In this document: positions 1-6,507 of the stretch, piece by piece
How positions within the stretch are numbered: the first letter of the stretch is position 1
Layout of the letters: each line of letters opens with the position of its first letter
Source of the DNA: Endomicrobiellum devescovinae
Lineage (GTDB): Bacteria > Elusimicrobiota > Endomicrobiia > Endomicrobiales > Endomicrobiaceae
Assembly: GCA_031255495.1 (NCBI GenBank)
Contig: JAIRSK010000041.1
Location: 1 to 9,217 of the forward strand
Direction of reading: 5' to 3'
Length of the DNA stretch: 9,217 bases
Notes under the pieces: generated by a model
The model's database searches: none
What the model was told of the DNA's origin: nothing
The model's input: the letters and a program-made list of their open reading frames with translations, nothing else
Position numbers and translations under genes: made by a program

Positions 1-1023
1 GCAGACATAATAGCAGGCATAAAAAATGTAATACTTTTACAAGATCCTGTCGGAACTGTTGTTGAAGAAACAAAGCCTTCGCTTGATATTGACGTTAAAA
101 AGATAAAGGTACCTTTAGGAGTTATAGCTATGATTTACGAAGCTCGCCCAAATGTTACCGTTGACGCAGCAACGCTTTGTCTAAAAGCAGGAAATGCCGT
201 TATTTTGAAAGGCGGCTCTGAGGCTTTAAACACAAATAGAATTCTTGCAAAAATAATTTACGAGGCTGGCATAAAAGCAGGCATGCCTGAAGGCGCCGTT
301 CAGTTTATTGACACTGCAGACAGAAGCGCTGTGCAAGAGCTTTTGCATTTAGATAATTATATAGATTTACTTATACCGCGGGGAAGTGAAGAATTTGTTA
401 GCTTTGTCAAAAAAAATGCTACTGTTCCTGTGCTGTCTCATGGGAAAGGCTTGTGCCACACATATATAGACAAAGATGCCGATATTGATATGGCTATAAA
501 TATAGCTGTAAACGCCAAATGCCAAAGACCTTCCGTATGTAATGCAATGGAAACATTACTTGTACATAAAGGCATTGCAGATAAAATTCTGCCGAAATTA
601 TGTGAAATATACAGCAAAGAGAATGTTGAAATAAAAGGCTGTGAGATTTCAAGGAATATCGTAAATACTATAAAACCTGCTGAAGAAAAAGATTGGAGCA
701 CCGAATATTTGGATCTTAAAGTATCAATAAAAGTGGTCAATTCTTTGGAAGAAGCTATAGCGCATATCAATAAGTACGGATCCAAACATTCAGAAGCAAT
801 TGTAACAAGCGACAAAGCAAGTGCAGACAAGTTTGTAGCTGAGGTTGACGCAGCAGCAGTTTTTGTAAATACTTCCACAAGGCTTCACGACGGCAGCGTT
901 TTTGGTCTTGGCTGCGAAATAGGTATTTCAACACAGAAATTGCACGCCAGAGGAGCTATGGGAATAAAAGAGCTTACCACTACAAAATACGTAGTAAGAA
1001 GCAACGGAACAATAAGAAAATAA
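1..1023 (+). CDS. proA: Glutamate-5-semialdehyde dehydrogenase (gamma-glutamyl phosphate reductase), 5' end outside window
   Basis: ProA reduces gamma-glutamyl phosphate to glutamate-5-semialdehyde with NADPH, the second step of proline synthesis from glutamate, in the cytoplasm. The frame is open from base 1 and encodes 340 visible residues; the E. coli protein has about 417, so roughly the first 75 are missing. The ATG at 130 is internal: conserved family sequence (DPVG, then VPLGVIAMIYEARPNVTVD) runs straight through it. Further hallmarks are LCLKAGNAVILKGG, the LIPRG motif, the segment NAKCQRPSVCN carrying the expected catalytic cysteine at codon 538-540, and the C-terminal STQKLHARGAMG block. 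A second cysteine replaces the threonine of the usual NAKTQRP. ychF follows 17 nt after the stop. proB is not in the window. The family assignment is secure. Confidence 0.97.
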   Translation, partial: ADIIAGIKNVILLQDPVGTVVEETKPSLDIDVKKIKVPLGVIAMIYEARPNVTVDAATLCLKAGNAVILKGGSEALNTNRILAKIIYEAGIKAGMPEGAVQFIDTADRSAVQELLHLDNYIDLLIPRGSEEFVSFVKKNATVPVLSHGKGLCHTYIDKDADIDMAINIAVNAKCQRPSVCNAMETLLVHKGIADKILPKLCEIYSKENVEIKGCEISRNIVNTIKPAEEKDWSTEYLDLKVSIKVVNSLEEAIAHINKYGSKHSEAIVTSDKASADKFVAEVDAAAVFVNTSTRLHDGSVFGLGCEIGISTQKLHARGAMGIKELTTTKYVVRSNGTIRK

Positions 1024-1040
1024 TTAACTTTGAGGTTTAT

Positions 1041-2132
1041 ATGAAGCTTGGTATTGTAGGACTCCCAAATGTTGGAAAATCTACGCTGTTTAACGCTATA
1101 ACAAAAGCAGGAGCTGAATGCGCCAATTACCCTTTCTGTACAATTGATCCAAACGTCGGAGTAGTTGAAGTTCCCGATAATCGGTTGGACTTTCTTGAAA
1201 AGGTGTATCACGCAAAGAAAAAAGTCCCAGCAGCAGTTGAATTTGTTGACATAGCTGGTCTGGTAAAAGGAGCATCGCAAGGAGAAGGTTTGGGCAACCA
1301 ATTTTTAGCTCATATAAGAGAAACTGCAGCAATAGTTCATGTTGTAAGGTGTTTTGAGAGCAAAGATATAACGCACGTAATGGGAGAAGTTGACCCTTTA
1401 CGCGATATAGAAATTATAGATACTGAACTTGTTTTGGCAGACATAGAATCTCTTTCAAAAAAGCTTGAAAGACTTCAAAAAGCCGTAAGGCTAAACGATA
1501 AGAAAATGCTTACCGAAATGGAGCTTGCGATAAAGGTAAAAGCCCACCTTGATGCAGGGAATCCCGCTAGAACACTGAAACTTGACAACGACGAGAAAAC
1601 ATTATTAAAAGAATTTTTTTTGATAACGGCAAAACCTGTTTTATATGCCTGCAATGTCTCAGAAAATGACTTGCCGGAAATGAGCAATAAACATACAGCA
1701 ACTGTAAAAGAAAAAGCTAAAAACGAAAATACTCAAGCCATTCCTATTTGTGCAAAAATTGAAGCCGAACTTGCAGAATTGTCTGAAAGCGATAGAGAAA
1801 CTTTCTTAAAGGACTTAGGTATTAAAGAGCCAGGTCTTAACCGCCTCATAAGAGCAGGCTATAGCTTGCTTGGTCTTGAAACATTTCTTACAGCAGGAGA
1901 AATTGAAGTAAGAGCTTGGACAATCAAAAAAGGATCTTCTGCTCCTCAAGCAGCAGGCGCAATCCATTCGGATTTTGAAAGAGGCTTTATCAGAGCAGAA
2001 GTCATGAGTTTTGACGACTTATTTAGGCTCGGAAACGAAAAAGCTGTAAAAGATGCAGGTCTTCTTAGAAGCGAAGGAAAAGAATATGTAGTTAAAGATG
2101 GCGATATAATAGAATTCCGGTTTAATGTTTAA
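1041..2132 (+). CDS. ychF: Redox-regulated ATPase YchF (Obg-like ATPase, OLA1 family)
   Basis: YchF is a cytoplasmic P-loop NTPase of the Obg group that prefers ATP to GTP and associates with ribosomes; in E. coli it is linked to oxidative-stress responses. The 363-residue product matches the usual family length. The P-loop GLPNVGKS lies at residues 7-14 and the switch II motif DIAGLVKG at 70-77. The nucleotide-specificity motif is NVSE at 205-208 rather than NKxD, which is the YchF signature behind its ATP preference. A helical, probably coiled-coil segment covers about 125-190. The C-terminal TGS domain (about 278-361) includes AGEIEVRAWTI, APQAAGAIHSDFERGFIRAE and a VVKDGDIIEFRFNV ending. 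The ATG follows a GAGG ribosome site (1032-1035) by 5 nt. It sits between proA (17 nt) and a TerC gene (34 nt), with no functional link apparent. Confidence 0.98.
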   Translation: MKLGIVGLPNVGKSTLFNAITKAGAECANYPFCTIDPNVGVVEVPDNRLDFLEKVYHAKKKVPAAVEFVDIAGLVKGASQGEGLGNQFLAHIRETAAIVHVVRCFESKDITHVMGEVDPLRDIEIIDTELVLADIESLSKKLERLQKAVRLNDKKMLTEMELAIKVKAHLDAGNPARTLKLDNDEKTLLKEFFLITAKPVLYACNVSENDLPEMSNKHTATVKEKAKNENTQAIPICAKIEAELAELSESDRETFLKDLGIKEPGLNRLIRAGYSLLGLETFLTAGEIEVRAWTIKKGSSAPQAAGAIHSDFERGFIRAEVMSFDDLFRLGNEKAVKDAGLLRSEGKEYVVKDGDIIEFRFNV

Positions 2133-2166
2133 GCTTCCGATATAGCTGCAAATATTTGGAGATTTA

Positions 2167-3084
2167 ATGGATATAAAATTTCTAATGTGGTTGCTGTTTT
2201 GGACAGTCGTAACAACCGCTCTCTTTATTGATTTATCAATACTTAATAAACATAAAGGTAATATAAAAACAAAAAAGGCAGCCATAATAGTTTGTGTTTG
2301 GATAAGTCTCTCGCTGTTTTTTGGGGCAAGTATATATTTTGTATTTGGACGAGAGAAAGCATTGGAATATTTTGCAGGATATGTTGTGGAATATTCTCTT
2401 TCTATTGATAATATGTTTGTGTTCCTTATGATATTTTCATATTTTGCAATTTCTAAGGCTAATCAATCAAAAGTTTTAATTTACGGCATTTTAGGAGCTG
2501 TAATTTTAAGATTTTTATTTATACTTATCGGGATTGAACTTATAAATACTTTCCATTGGATAATATATATTTTCGGTGTATTGCTAGTTTACACAGCAAT
2601 TAAAATATTGTATGGAAATCACAAAGAAATAAACCCAAAATATAATATTGCATATAACATAATCAAAAAACTAATTCCGTTTAAAAATAATACTGAAAAC
2701 AACACATTCTTTATAAAGGATAATAAAAAAATATACGCAACTCCTATGCTTGCAGCATTAATTGTAGTAGAAATGAGCGATTTAATATTTGCAGTAGATT
2801 CTATACCAGCAGTTCTTTCAATTTCCAAAGATACTTTTATAGTTTATTCTTCTAATATCTTTGCAATAATAGGCTTACGTTCCTTATATTTTCTTCTTTC
2901 AAATTTTGTTTCCAAATTTAAATTTTTGCATATCGGGATCGCAGTCATTCTTATATTTGTAGGGTTAAAAATGATTCTTTCCAGATACGTAACTATTTCC
3001 ACAGGATTATCCTTAATCGTCATAACTTTAGTTATAGGCATTTCAGTTCTTGTTTCAACAATAAGAAAAAAAGCTGATGTTTGA
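2167..3084 (+). CDS. TerC/Alx family integral membrane protein (probable metal ion transporter)
   Basis: This is a 305-residue polytopic inner-membrane protein with about eight or nine hydrophobic segments (roughly residues 5-24, 38-60, 78-95, 102-122, 129-149, 188-206, 224-246, 252-272 and 277-298). The TerC family is shown by the acidic membrane motif EYSLSIDNMFVF (75-86) and by VEMSDLIFAVDSIPAV (201-216), followed by SSNIFAIIGLRSLYFLL. The ATPML block after a charged loop (about 150-190) resembles Alx-type members. Alx and its Bacillus relatives are implicated in manganese export and in metal loading of exported proteins; that substrate is inference here. The GGAGA ribosome site (2158-2162) is only 4 nt from the ATG. 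The family's yybP-ykoY riboswitch is not visible, since the upstream gap is only 34 nt. Possible symbols alx or terC are withheld because subfamily is uncertain. Confidence 0.93.
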   Translation: MDIKFLMWLLFWTVVTTALFIDLSILNKHKGNIKTKKAAIIVCVWISLSLFFGASIYFVFGREKALEYFAGYVVEYSLSIDNMFVFLMIFSYFAISKANQSKVLIYGILGAVILRFLFILIGIELINTFHWIIYIFGVLLVYTAIKILYGNHKEINPKYNIAYNIIKKLIPFKNNTENNTFFIKDNKKIYATPMLAALIVVEMSDLIFAVDSIPAVLSISKDTFIVYSSNIFAIIGLRSLYFLLSNFVSKFKFLHIGIAVILIFVGLKMILSRYVTISTGLSLIVITLVIGISVLVSTIRKKADV

Positions 3085-3109
3085 CTAACAAAAAGCAAAG
3101 TAGTAAAAT
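3081..3109 (+). promoter_or_regulatory. Predicted sigma-70 promoter for the parvulin-pdxA-ispE unit
   Basis: TTGACT at 3081-3086 and TAAAAT at 3104-3109 each match the sigma-70 consensus at five of six positions and are separated by exactly 17 nt. Transcription would start near 3115-3117, leaving a leader of roughly 57 nt before the GTG at 3173. The -35 box contains the TGA stop codon of the upstream terC gene. It lies in the longest intergenic gap of the window (88 nt), which supports a functional role. Chance matches are common in AT-rich DNA, so this remains a prediction. Confidence 0.6.
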
Positions 3110-3160
3110 TTTGCATTATCGTGTGTACTATGCTTTATATTAGTAATTTGCGACACCATA

Positions 3161-3167
3161 AAGGAGA
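3161..3167 (+). promoter_or_regulatory. Strong ribosome binding site deciding a GTG start
   Basis: AAGGAGA is close to a perfect anti-Shine-Dalgarno match and ends 5 nt before the GTG at 3173. It justifies calling the non-ATG start. Translation from there gives a complete lipoprotein signal peptide, which a later start would remove. Confidence 0.8.
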
Positions 3168-3172
3168 CTCTA

Positions 3173-4039
3173 GTGAGAAAATTAGCATTAACGATTACTG
3201 CCGTAGCAGCTTTGGGGCTATCTTTACCGGCATGTAAAAAAAATGAGCCGTTTGTTATTAAAGTAGGCAATGAAAAAATTACAGAAAATGACTTGAATGA
3301 TAAATTATCAGCCACGTCTGCTGATTTCCAAAAATTTGCAGCTACGCCTATAGGAAGAAAACATTTCTTTGATCTTGTAGTACAACAGTCTGTAGTAATA
3401 GAAGCAGCAAAGAAAGCCGGCATAGAAAAGCAAGCTGAATTCAAGAAAGCCTTAGAAGATTTTAAAAATGAACAACAAAAACAACTTGCTGACTATAAAG
3501 ATGGACTTCTTATGGACATTTACTTAAAAGAAATCCGTGAAAAAATAAAAGCTTCAGATAATGAAATTCAAAATTACTATAATGAAAATAAATCAACATT
3601 TGAAAAACCAATAGCATATACTGTGAGACATATCCTTGTCTCAGACAAAGAGACTGCTCAAAACGCCTACGAAAGGCTTAAAAATGGCGCAAAATTTGAA
3701 CAAGTAGCTAAAGAAGTCTCTAAAGACACTACAGCTCAAAATGGCGGATTGCTTGGACCTGTAAAGCAGGGTGCTCTTGTACCTGAATTTGAAGTAGTAG
3801 CTTTAAAACTTAAAAATAATGAAATGTCAGAAGTTATAGAAACGCGCTATGGTTTCCATATAATACTTAAAGTATCTGAACAAAAACTCTCACCTATACC
3901 TCCTGAAGAAGCAAAAGAAAACATAAAAAGAATTGTAGAGAAAGATAAATTTGACGCATGGTTCAACAAAGAAAAAGAAAATCTTGGCGTTGAAGTAAAT
4001 TATGGAGTCCCATCTTCTGAAAGCGAGCAACAAAAATAA
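3173..4039 (+). CDS. Lipoprotein peptidyl-prolyl isomerase, PpiC/parvulin type (PrsA/SurA-like)
   Basis: This 288-residue protein is probably a membrane-anchored periplasmic foldase that isomerises Xaa-Pro bonds or chaperones exported proteins. A short basic and hydrophobic leader ends in the lipobox LPAC, with the lipidated cysteine at residue 21. The following lysines are not the inner-membrane retention aspartate known in E. coli, so outer-membrane sorting is plausible. A SurA-type N-terminal helical region starts with VIKVGNEKITENDL (about 28-41) and runs to about 145. One rotamase domain covers about 148-242. It keeps the RHILV histidine (His153), the GGLLG turn (about 191-195), the VPEF segment and the GFHIILK histidine (His239), so it looks catalytically competent. 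The gene begins at a GTG behind a strong ribosome site and is the first gene after the predicted promoter. A paralogous isomerase follows after 26 nt. Confidence 0.92.
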   Translation: MRKLALTITAVAALGLSLPACKKNEPFVIKVGNEKITENDLNDKLSATSADFQKFAATPIGRKHFFDLVVQQSVVIEAAKKAGIEKQAEFKKALEDFKNEQQKQLADYKDGLLMDIYLKEIREKIKASDNEIQNYYNENKSTFEKPIAYTVRHILVSDKETAQNAYERLKNGAKFEQVAKEVSKDTTAQNGGLLGPVKQGALVPEFEVVALKLKNNEMSEVIETRYGFHIILKVSEQKLSPIPPEEAKENIKRIVEKDKFDAWFNKEKENLGVEVNYGVPSSESEQQK

Positions 4040-4065
4040 ATTGCCATACCAGGAGAACACAAACA

Positions 4066-5115
4066 ATGAAAAAATTTGCGATGTGTATTGCGGTGTTATT
4101 TCTTGCCGTAGGCACTTTATTAGGAGCGTCTAAAGACGCTGATAAAACTTTGGCTGTAATAAACGGAGAACCTATTTTTGAATCTGAATTTAATGCTACT
4201 TTTATTCCGCTTTTGGAAGAATATAGGCAAAACGTACCTGCTTCAGAACAAACAAAACAAAAAGAAAATGAATTAAGGGAAATGGTTTTAAATCAAAAAA
4301 TAGCTGAAATCATTTTGAAACAAGAAGTGAAGAAACAAAAGATTAAGCCTTCAAAAAATGATGTGCAAGAAGGTATTGCCGAAATTAGAAAGCGATTTGC
4401 AAACGATTCTGAATTTACAGCTGAACTGAGAAGAGAGAATATGACAATGTCTGACTTTGAGAAAAAGATTTCTGAACAGGTTGCTATAAGAAAGCTTCTA
4501 AAACAGAGTCTGGAGTCTAAAGTTCAGATGCCGACTGAAATTGAAGCAAGATCTCTTTACGACAAGATTATTGCTAAAATAAAAGGTACAAAAACAAACT
4601 TACCACCTGAAGAAGACGCTTTAGTTTCAAATCTTGCGGCTGCCTTGAAGAGAATGTCAAGCGAACAGATAAGAGTACGTCAAATTTTTATAAGTTTACC
4701 TAAAGGTGCAAACGATGACACAGTAAGAGCTGCTCAAGCCAAAGTTGCCACAATCAAAAAAGAGCTTCAAAGACAAACTTTTGCAGATGTTGCTGGACAA
4801 TATTCCGAAGATCCCGTATCAAGACCAAGAAATGGAGACTTGGGTATAATAGCAAAAGGCGATCTTTTACCTGTCTTGGATAAGACTGCGTTTTCAATGA
4901 AAGTCGGCGATTATACCAGAGAACCTATTAAAACAGATATTGGACTATTCTTTTTAAAAATTGAAGAAAGGCGCGCAAAGAAAGACGTTACCTTTGATGA
5001 CATCAAAAATGATATAGCTGAAGTTTTAGCTCATATCAACGCAAATAAAGCTCAAAATGAGTATATTGATGGATTGAAGTCTAAAGCTAATATTAAAATA
5101 AACAAAACTTGGTAA
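4066..5115 (+). CDS. Exported SurA-like protein with degenerate parvulin domain
   Basis: This 349-residue protein is predicted to be a soluble periplasmic chaperone. The signal peptide covers residues 1 to about 21, with likely signal peptidase I cleavage after LGA; the cysteine at residue 7 is not in a lipobox. The mature start (TLAVINGEPIFESEF) matches the SurA N-terminal motif and resembles the upstream paralogue. One parvulin domain spans about 200-300, recognised from VRQIFISLP, FADVAGQYSEDP, NGDLG and the final IGLFFLK. Both conserved active-site histidines are replaced: RHIL has become RQIF (Gln206), and GxHII has become GLFFL (Phe295). Catalysis is therefore doubtful and a chaperone role is more likely. 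A charged linker at about 170-200 precedes the domain. The ribosome site AGGAGA (4051-4056) is 9 nt upstream. pdxA follows after 5 nt, as surA precedes pdxA in E. coli; orthology to surA is plausible but unproven. Confidence 0.9.
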   Translation: MKKFAMCIAVLFLAVGTLLGASKDADKTLAVINGEPIFESEFNATFIPLLEEYRQNVPASEQTKQKENELREMVLNQKIAEIILKQEVKKQKIKPSKNDVQEGIAEIRKRFANDSEFTAELRRENMTMSDFEKKISEQVAIRKLLKQSLESKVQMPTEIEARSLYDKIIAKIKGTKTNLPPEEDALVSNLAAALKRMSSEQIRVRQIFISLPKGANDDTVRAAQAKVATIKKELQRQTFADVAGQYSEDPVSRPRNGDLGIIAKGDLLPVLDKTAFSMKVGDYTREPIKTDIGLFFLKIEERRAKKDVTFDDIKNDIAEVLAHINANKAQNEYIDGLKSKANIKINKTW

Positions 5116-5120
5116 TATAC

Positions 5121-6047
5121 ATGTCTAAACCTCCTGTAGCGATTACTTTAGGAGATCCTGCGGGAATAAGCTATGAAATAGTATGCAGGGCTGTAAATTC
5201 TTTAGCAGTAAAAAGAGTTTGTAGCCCTGTAGTTTTTGGTGACAAACAAGTTCTTACAAAATATTTTATAGGTAAAATACCGTTTCCTTTTGTAGAGTGT
5301 TCTAATATAGGTCATTCTGTAAAGATAGGAATTCCTTCAAAAAAGGCAGGCATGATTGCTTTGTCAGCAATAAAAGAAGCTGTAAGTTATTGCATGTCAG
5401 GCAAAGCAAATGCCTTAGTAACAGCACCTATTTCAAAAGAATCATTAAAACTTGCTGGAGTAAAATATCCCGGTCATACGGAACTGCTGGCTGCACTTAC
5501 AAAAAGTAAAAAAGTCGCAATGCTAATGGCATGTGGTAATATACACGGCGTTATGGTAACAAGGCATATCCCAATATCAGAAATTCATAAAGCCATAAAA
5601 ACAAAAAATATTATTGATACAGTAAAATTAAGTATAGATTTTATAGGCAAAAAAAATATAAAAGTTGCTTTGTGCGCTTTAAACCCACACGCAGGAGATA
5701 ATTCAATTTTTGGATCTGAAGAACAAAAAATTATAATGCCAGCTTACAAAGTATTGCTTAAACAGAGAATCAATATAACCAAGCCTTTACCTGCGGATTC
5801 AGCTTGGTTAAAAACCAAAAACGGTTCTTTTGATTTAGTGTGTGCAATGTACCACGACCAACTTATGATACCTTTAAAGTGTATAGACGAAAAAAAAATA
5901 GTAAATGTTACTGCAGGGCTACCTTTTGTAAGAACATCTCCAGGACATGGGACAGCTTTTGATATTGCTGGCAAAAACAAAGCTGATATTTCCCCAATGA
6001 TAGAGTCTATCTTATACGCTGTAAATCATATAAAAAAAATTATATAA
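5121..6047 (+). CDS. pdxA: 4-hydroxythreonine-4-phosphate dehydrogenase
   Basis: PdxA oxidises 4-phosphohydroxy-L-threonine with NAD. The product decarboxylates and is condensed by PdxJ with deoxyxylulose 5-phosphate in the DXP-dependent pyridoxal phosphate pathway. The 308-residue product is slightly shorter than the 329 of E. coli. Motifs in order are ITLGDPAGISYE (about 8-19), VTAPISK, PGHTE (His119) and three probable divalent-metal histidines: TRH (His149), NPHAG (His190) and YHDQ (His245). Lys253, Asn262 and Arg271 follow in IPLK, VNVTAGLP and FVRTSP. The ATG at 5121 is preferred to an in-frame TTG at 5109, because that TTG lies inside the upstream gene and the family motif starts soon after the ATG. 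No good Shine-Dalgarno is visible, and the start lies 5 nt past the upstream stop, suggesting translational coupling. Some signature positions are altered: NPHAGDNS, YHDQLM and SPGHG. A related PdxA2-type activity cannot be fully excluded. Confidence 0.94.
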   Translation: MSKPPVAITLGDPAGISYEIVCRAVNSLAVKRVCSPVVFGDKQVLTKYFIGKIPFPFVECSNIGHSVKIGIPSKKAGMIALSAIKEAVSYCMSGKANALVTAPISKESLKLAGVKYPGHTELLAALTKSKKVAMLMACGNIHGVMVTRHIPISEIHKAIKTKNIIDTVKLSIDFIGKKNIKVALCALNPHAGDNSIFGSEEQKIIMPAYKVLLKQRINITKPLPADSAWLKTKNGSFDLVCAMYHDQLMIPLKCIDEKKIVNVTAGLPFVRTSPGHGTAFDIAGKNKADISPMIESILYAVNHIKKII

Positions 6048-6053
6048 ATAATT

Positions 6054-6059
6054 AAAGAG
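6054..6059 (+). promoter_or_regulatory. Ribosome binding site that fixes the rimI start
   Basis: AAAGAG lies 6 nt before the ATG at 6066 but directly abuts the in-frame TTG at 6060. The ATG is therefore the correct start and the TTG is too close to be used. Confidence 0.6.
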
Positions 6060-6065
6060 TTGCAA

Positions 6066-6494
6066 ATGGATTTGGTAATCTTTTCAGAAGATTTTCTAAA
6101 CGATATATTAAAAATTGAACACGAATCATTTACTAACCCATGGAATAGGGAAATGTTTTTAGGTTCTGCCCAAAACAAAACTGTAATCTTCAAAATTCTC
6201 ATAAAAAACAAAATTGTGGTTGGATATTATATAATCTCTACAATTGCAGATGAAACCGAAATAATTACTATAGCTGTATGTCCAAAATTTAGAAGACAAA
6301 ATTGTGGTAAATTTATGCTTACAGATATACTAAAAGAAACTTTGCTGAAAAAATCCAAGTTTATTTTTCTTGAAGCCCGAAAAAGCAATATTCCAGCATT
6401 AAATCTGTATAAGGCTTTTGGCTTTAAAGAAATAGGGCTAAGAAAAAACTATTACATAGACGAAGATGCTATTGTTCTAAGATTGACTAATTGA
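6066..6494 (+). CDS. rimI: GNAT N-acetyltransferase, RimI type (protein N-alpha-acetyltransferase)
   Basis: RimI transfers acetyl from acetyl-CoA to a protein N-terminus; in enterobacteria the target is ribosomal protein bS18. The 142-residue size is typical. The N-terminal SFTNPWNREMF (about 21-31) matches the HPW/NPW segment of RimI proteins. Motif A is ITIAVCPKFRRQNCGKFML (about 67-85), and motif B is FLEARKSNIPALNLYKAFGF (about 101-120). Glu103 and Tyr115 fall at the positions described as general base and acid in Salmonella RimI. The terminal LRKNYYIDEDAIVLRL is also typical. One oddity is that the acetyl-CoA pyrophosphate loop, normally Q/R-x-x-G-x-G/A, reads RRQNCG, with Asn79 in place of the first glycine. 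The gene begins 18 nt after pdxA and ends 13 nt before the TPR gene. The usual genomic partners tsaB and tsaD are not in the window. Its exact protein substrate is unknown. Confidence 0.9.
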   Translation: MDLVIFSEDFLNDILKIEHESFTNPWNREMFLGSAQNKTVIFKILIKNKIVVGYYIISTIADETEIITIAVCPKFRRQNCGKFMLTDILKETLLKKSKFIFLEARKSNIPALNLYKAFGFKEIGLRKNYYIDEDAIVLRLTN

Positions 6495-6507
6495 CGGAAA
6501 TTATATT

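Noticed and set aside
130..132. ATG at 130 as the start of proA
   Set aside because: Conserved ProA sequence is in frame upstream of it to base 1, so the real start lies outside the window.
438..1301. Minus-strand open frames opposite proA and ychF
   Set aside because: They lie antisense to strongly conserved genes, show no recognisable domain and have no ribosome site; they are shadows of the coding strand.
2105..2110. Perfect TATAAT hexamer near the end of ychF, as a terC promoter
   Set aside because: No -35-like hexamer lies 16-18 nt upstream, and such hexamers are common by chance in AT-rich coding DNA.
3095..3114. GCAAA / TTTGC inverted repeat after terC as a terminator
   Set aside because: The stem is only five AT-rich pairs plus one G-U, with a 10-nt loop and no following T-run; it also overlaps the predicted -10 box.
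3111..3140. Second promoter TTGCAT with TTATAT, 18-nt spacer
   Set aside because: The -35 box matches consensus at only three positions, much weaker than the one just upstream.
5109..5111. TTG start for pdxA
   Set aside because: It lies inside the upstream gene without a ribosome site; the ATG at 5121 directly precedes the conserved N-terminus.
6060..6062. TTG start for rimI
   Set aside because: It directly abuts the AAAGAG ribosome site; the ATG at 6066 has proper 6-nt spacing.
6048..6065. AT-only inverted sequence at the end of pdxA as a terminator
   Set aside because: The possible pairing contains no G or C and would be too weak; genes on both sides are tightly spaced and probably cotranscribed.
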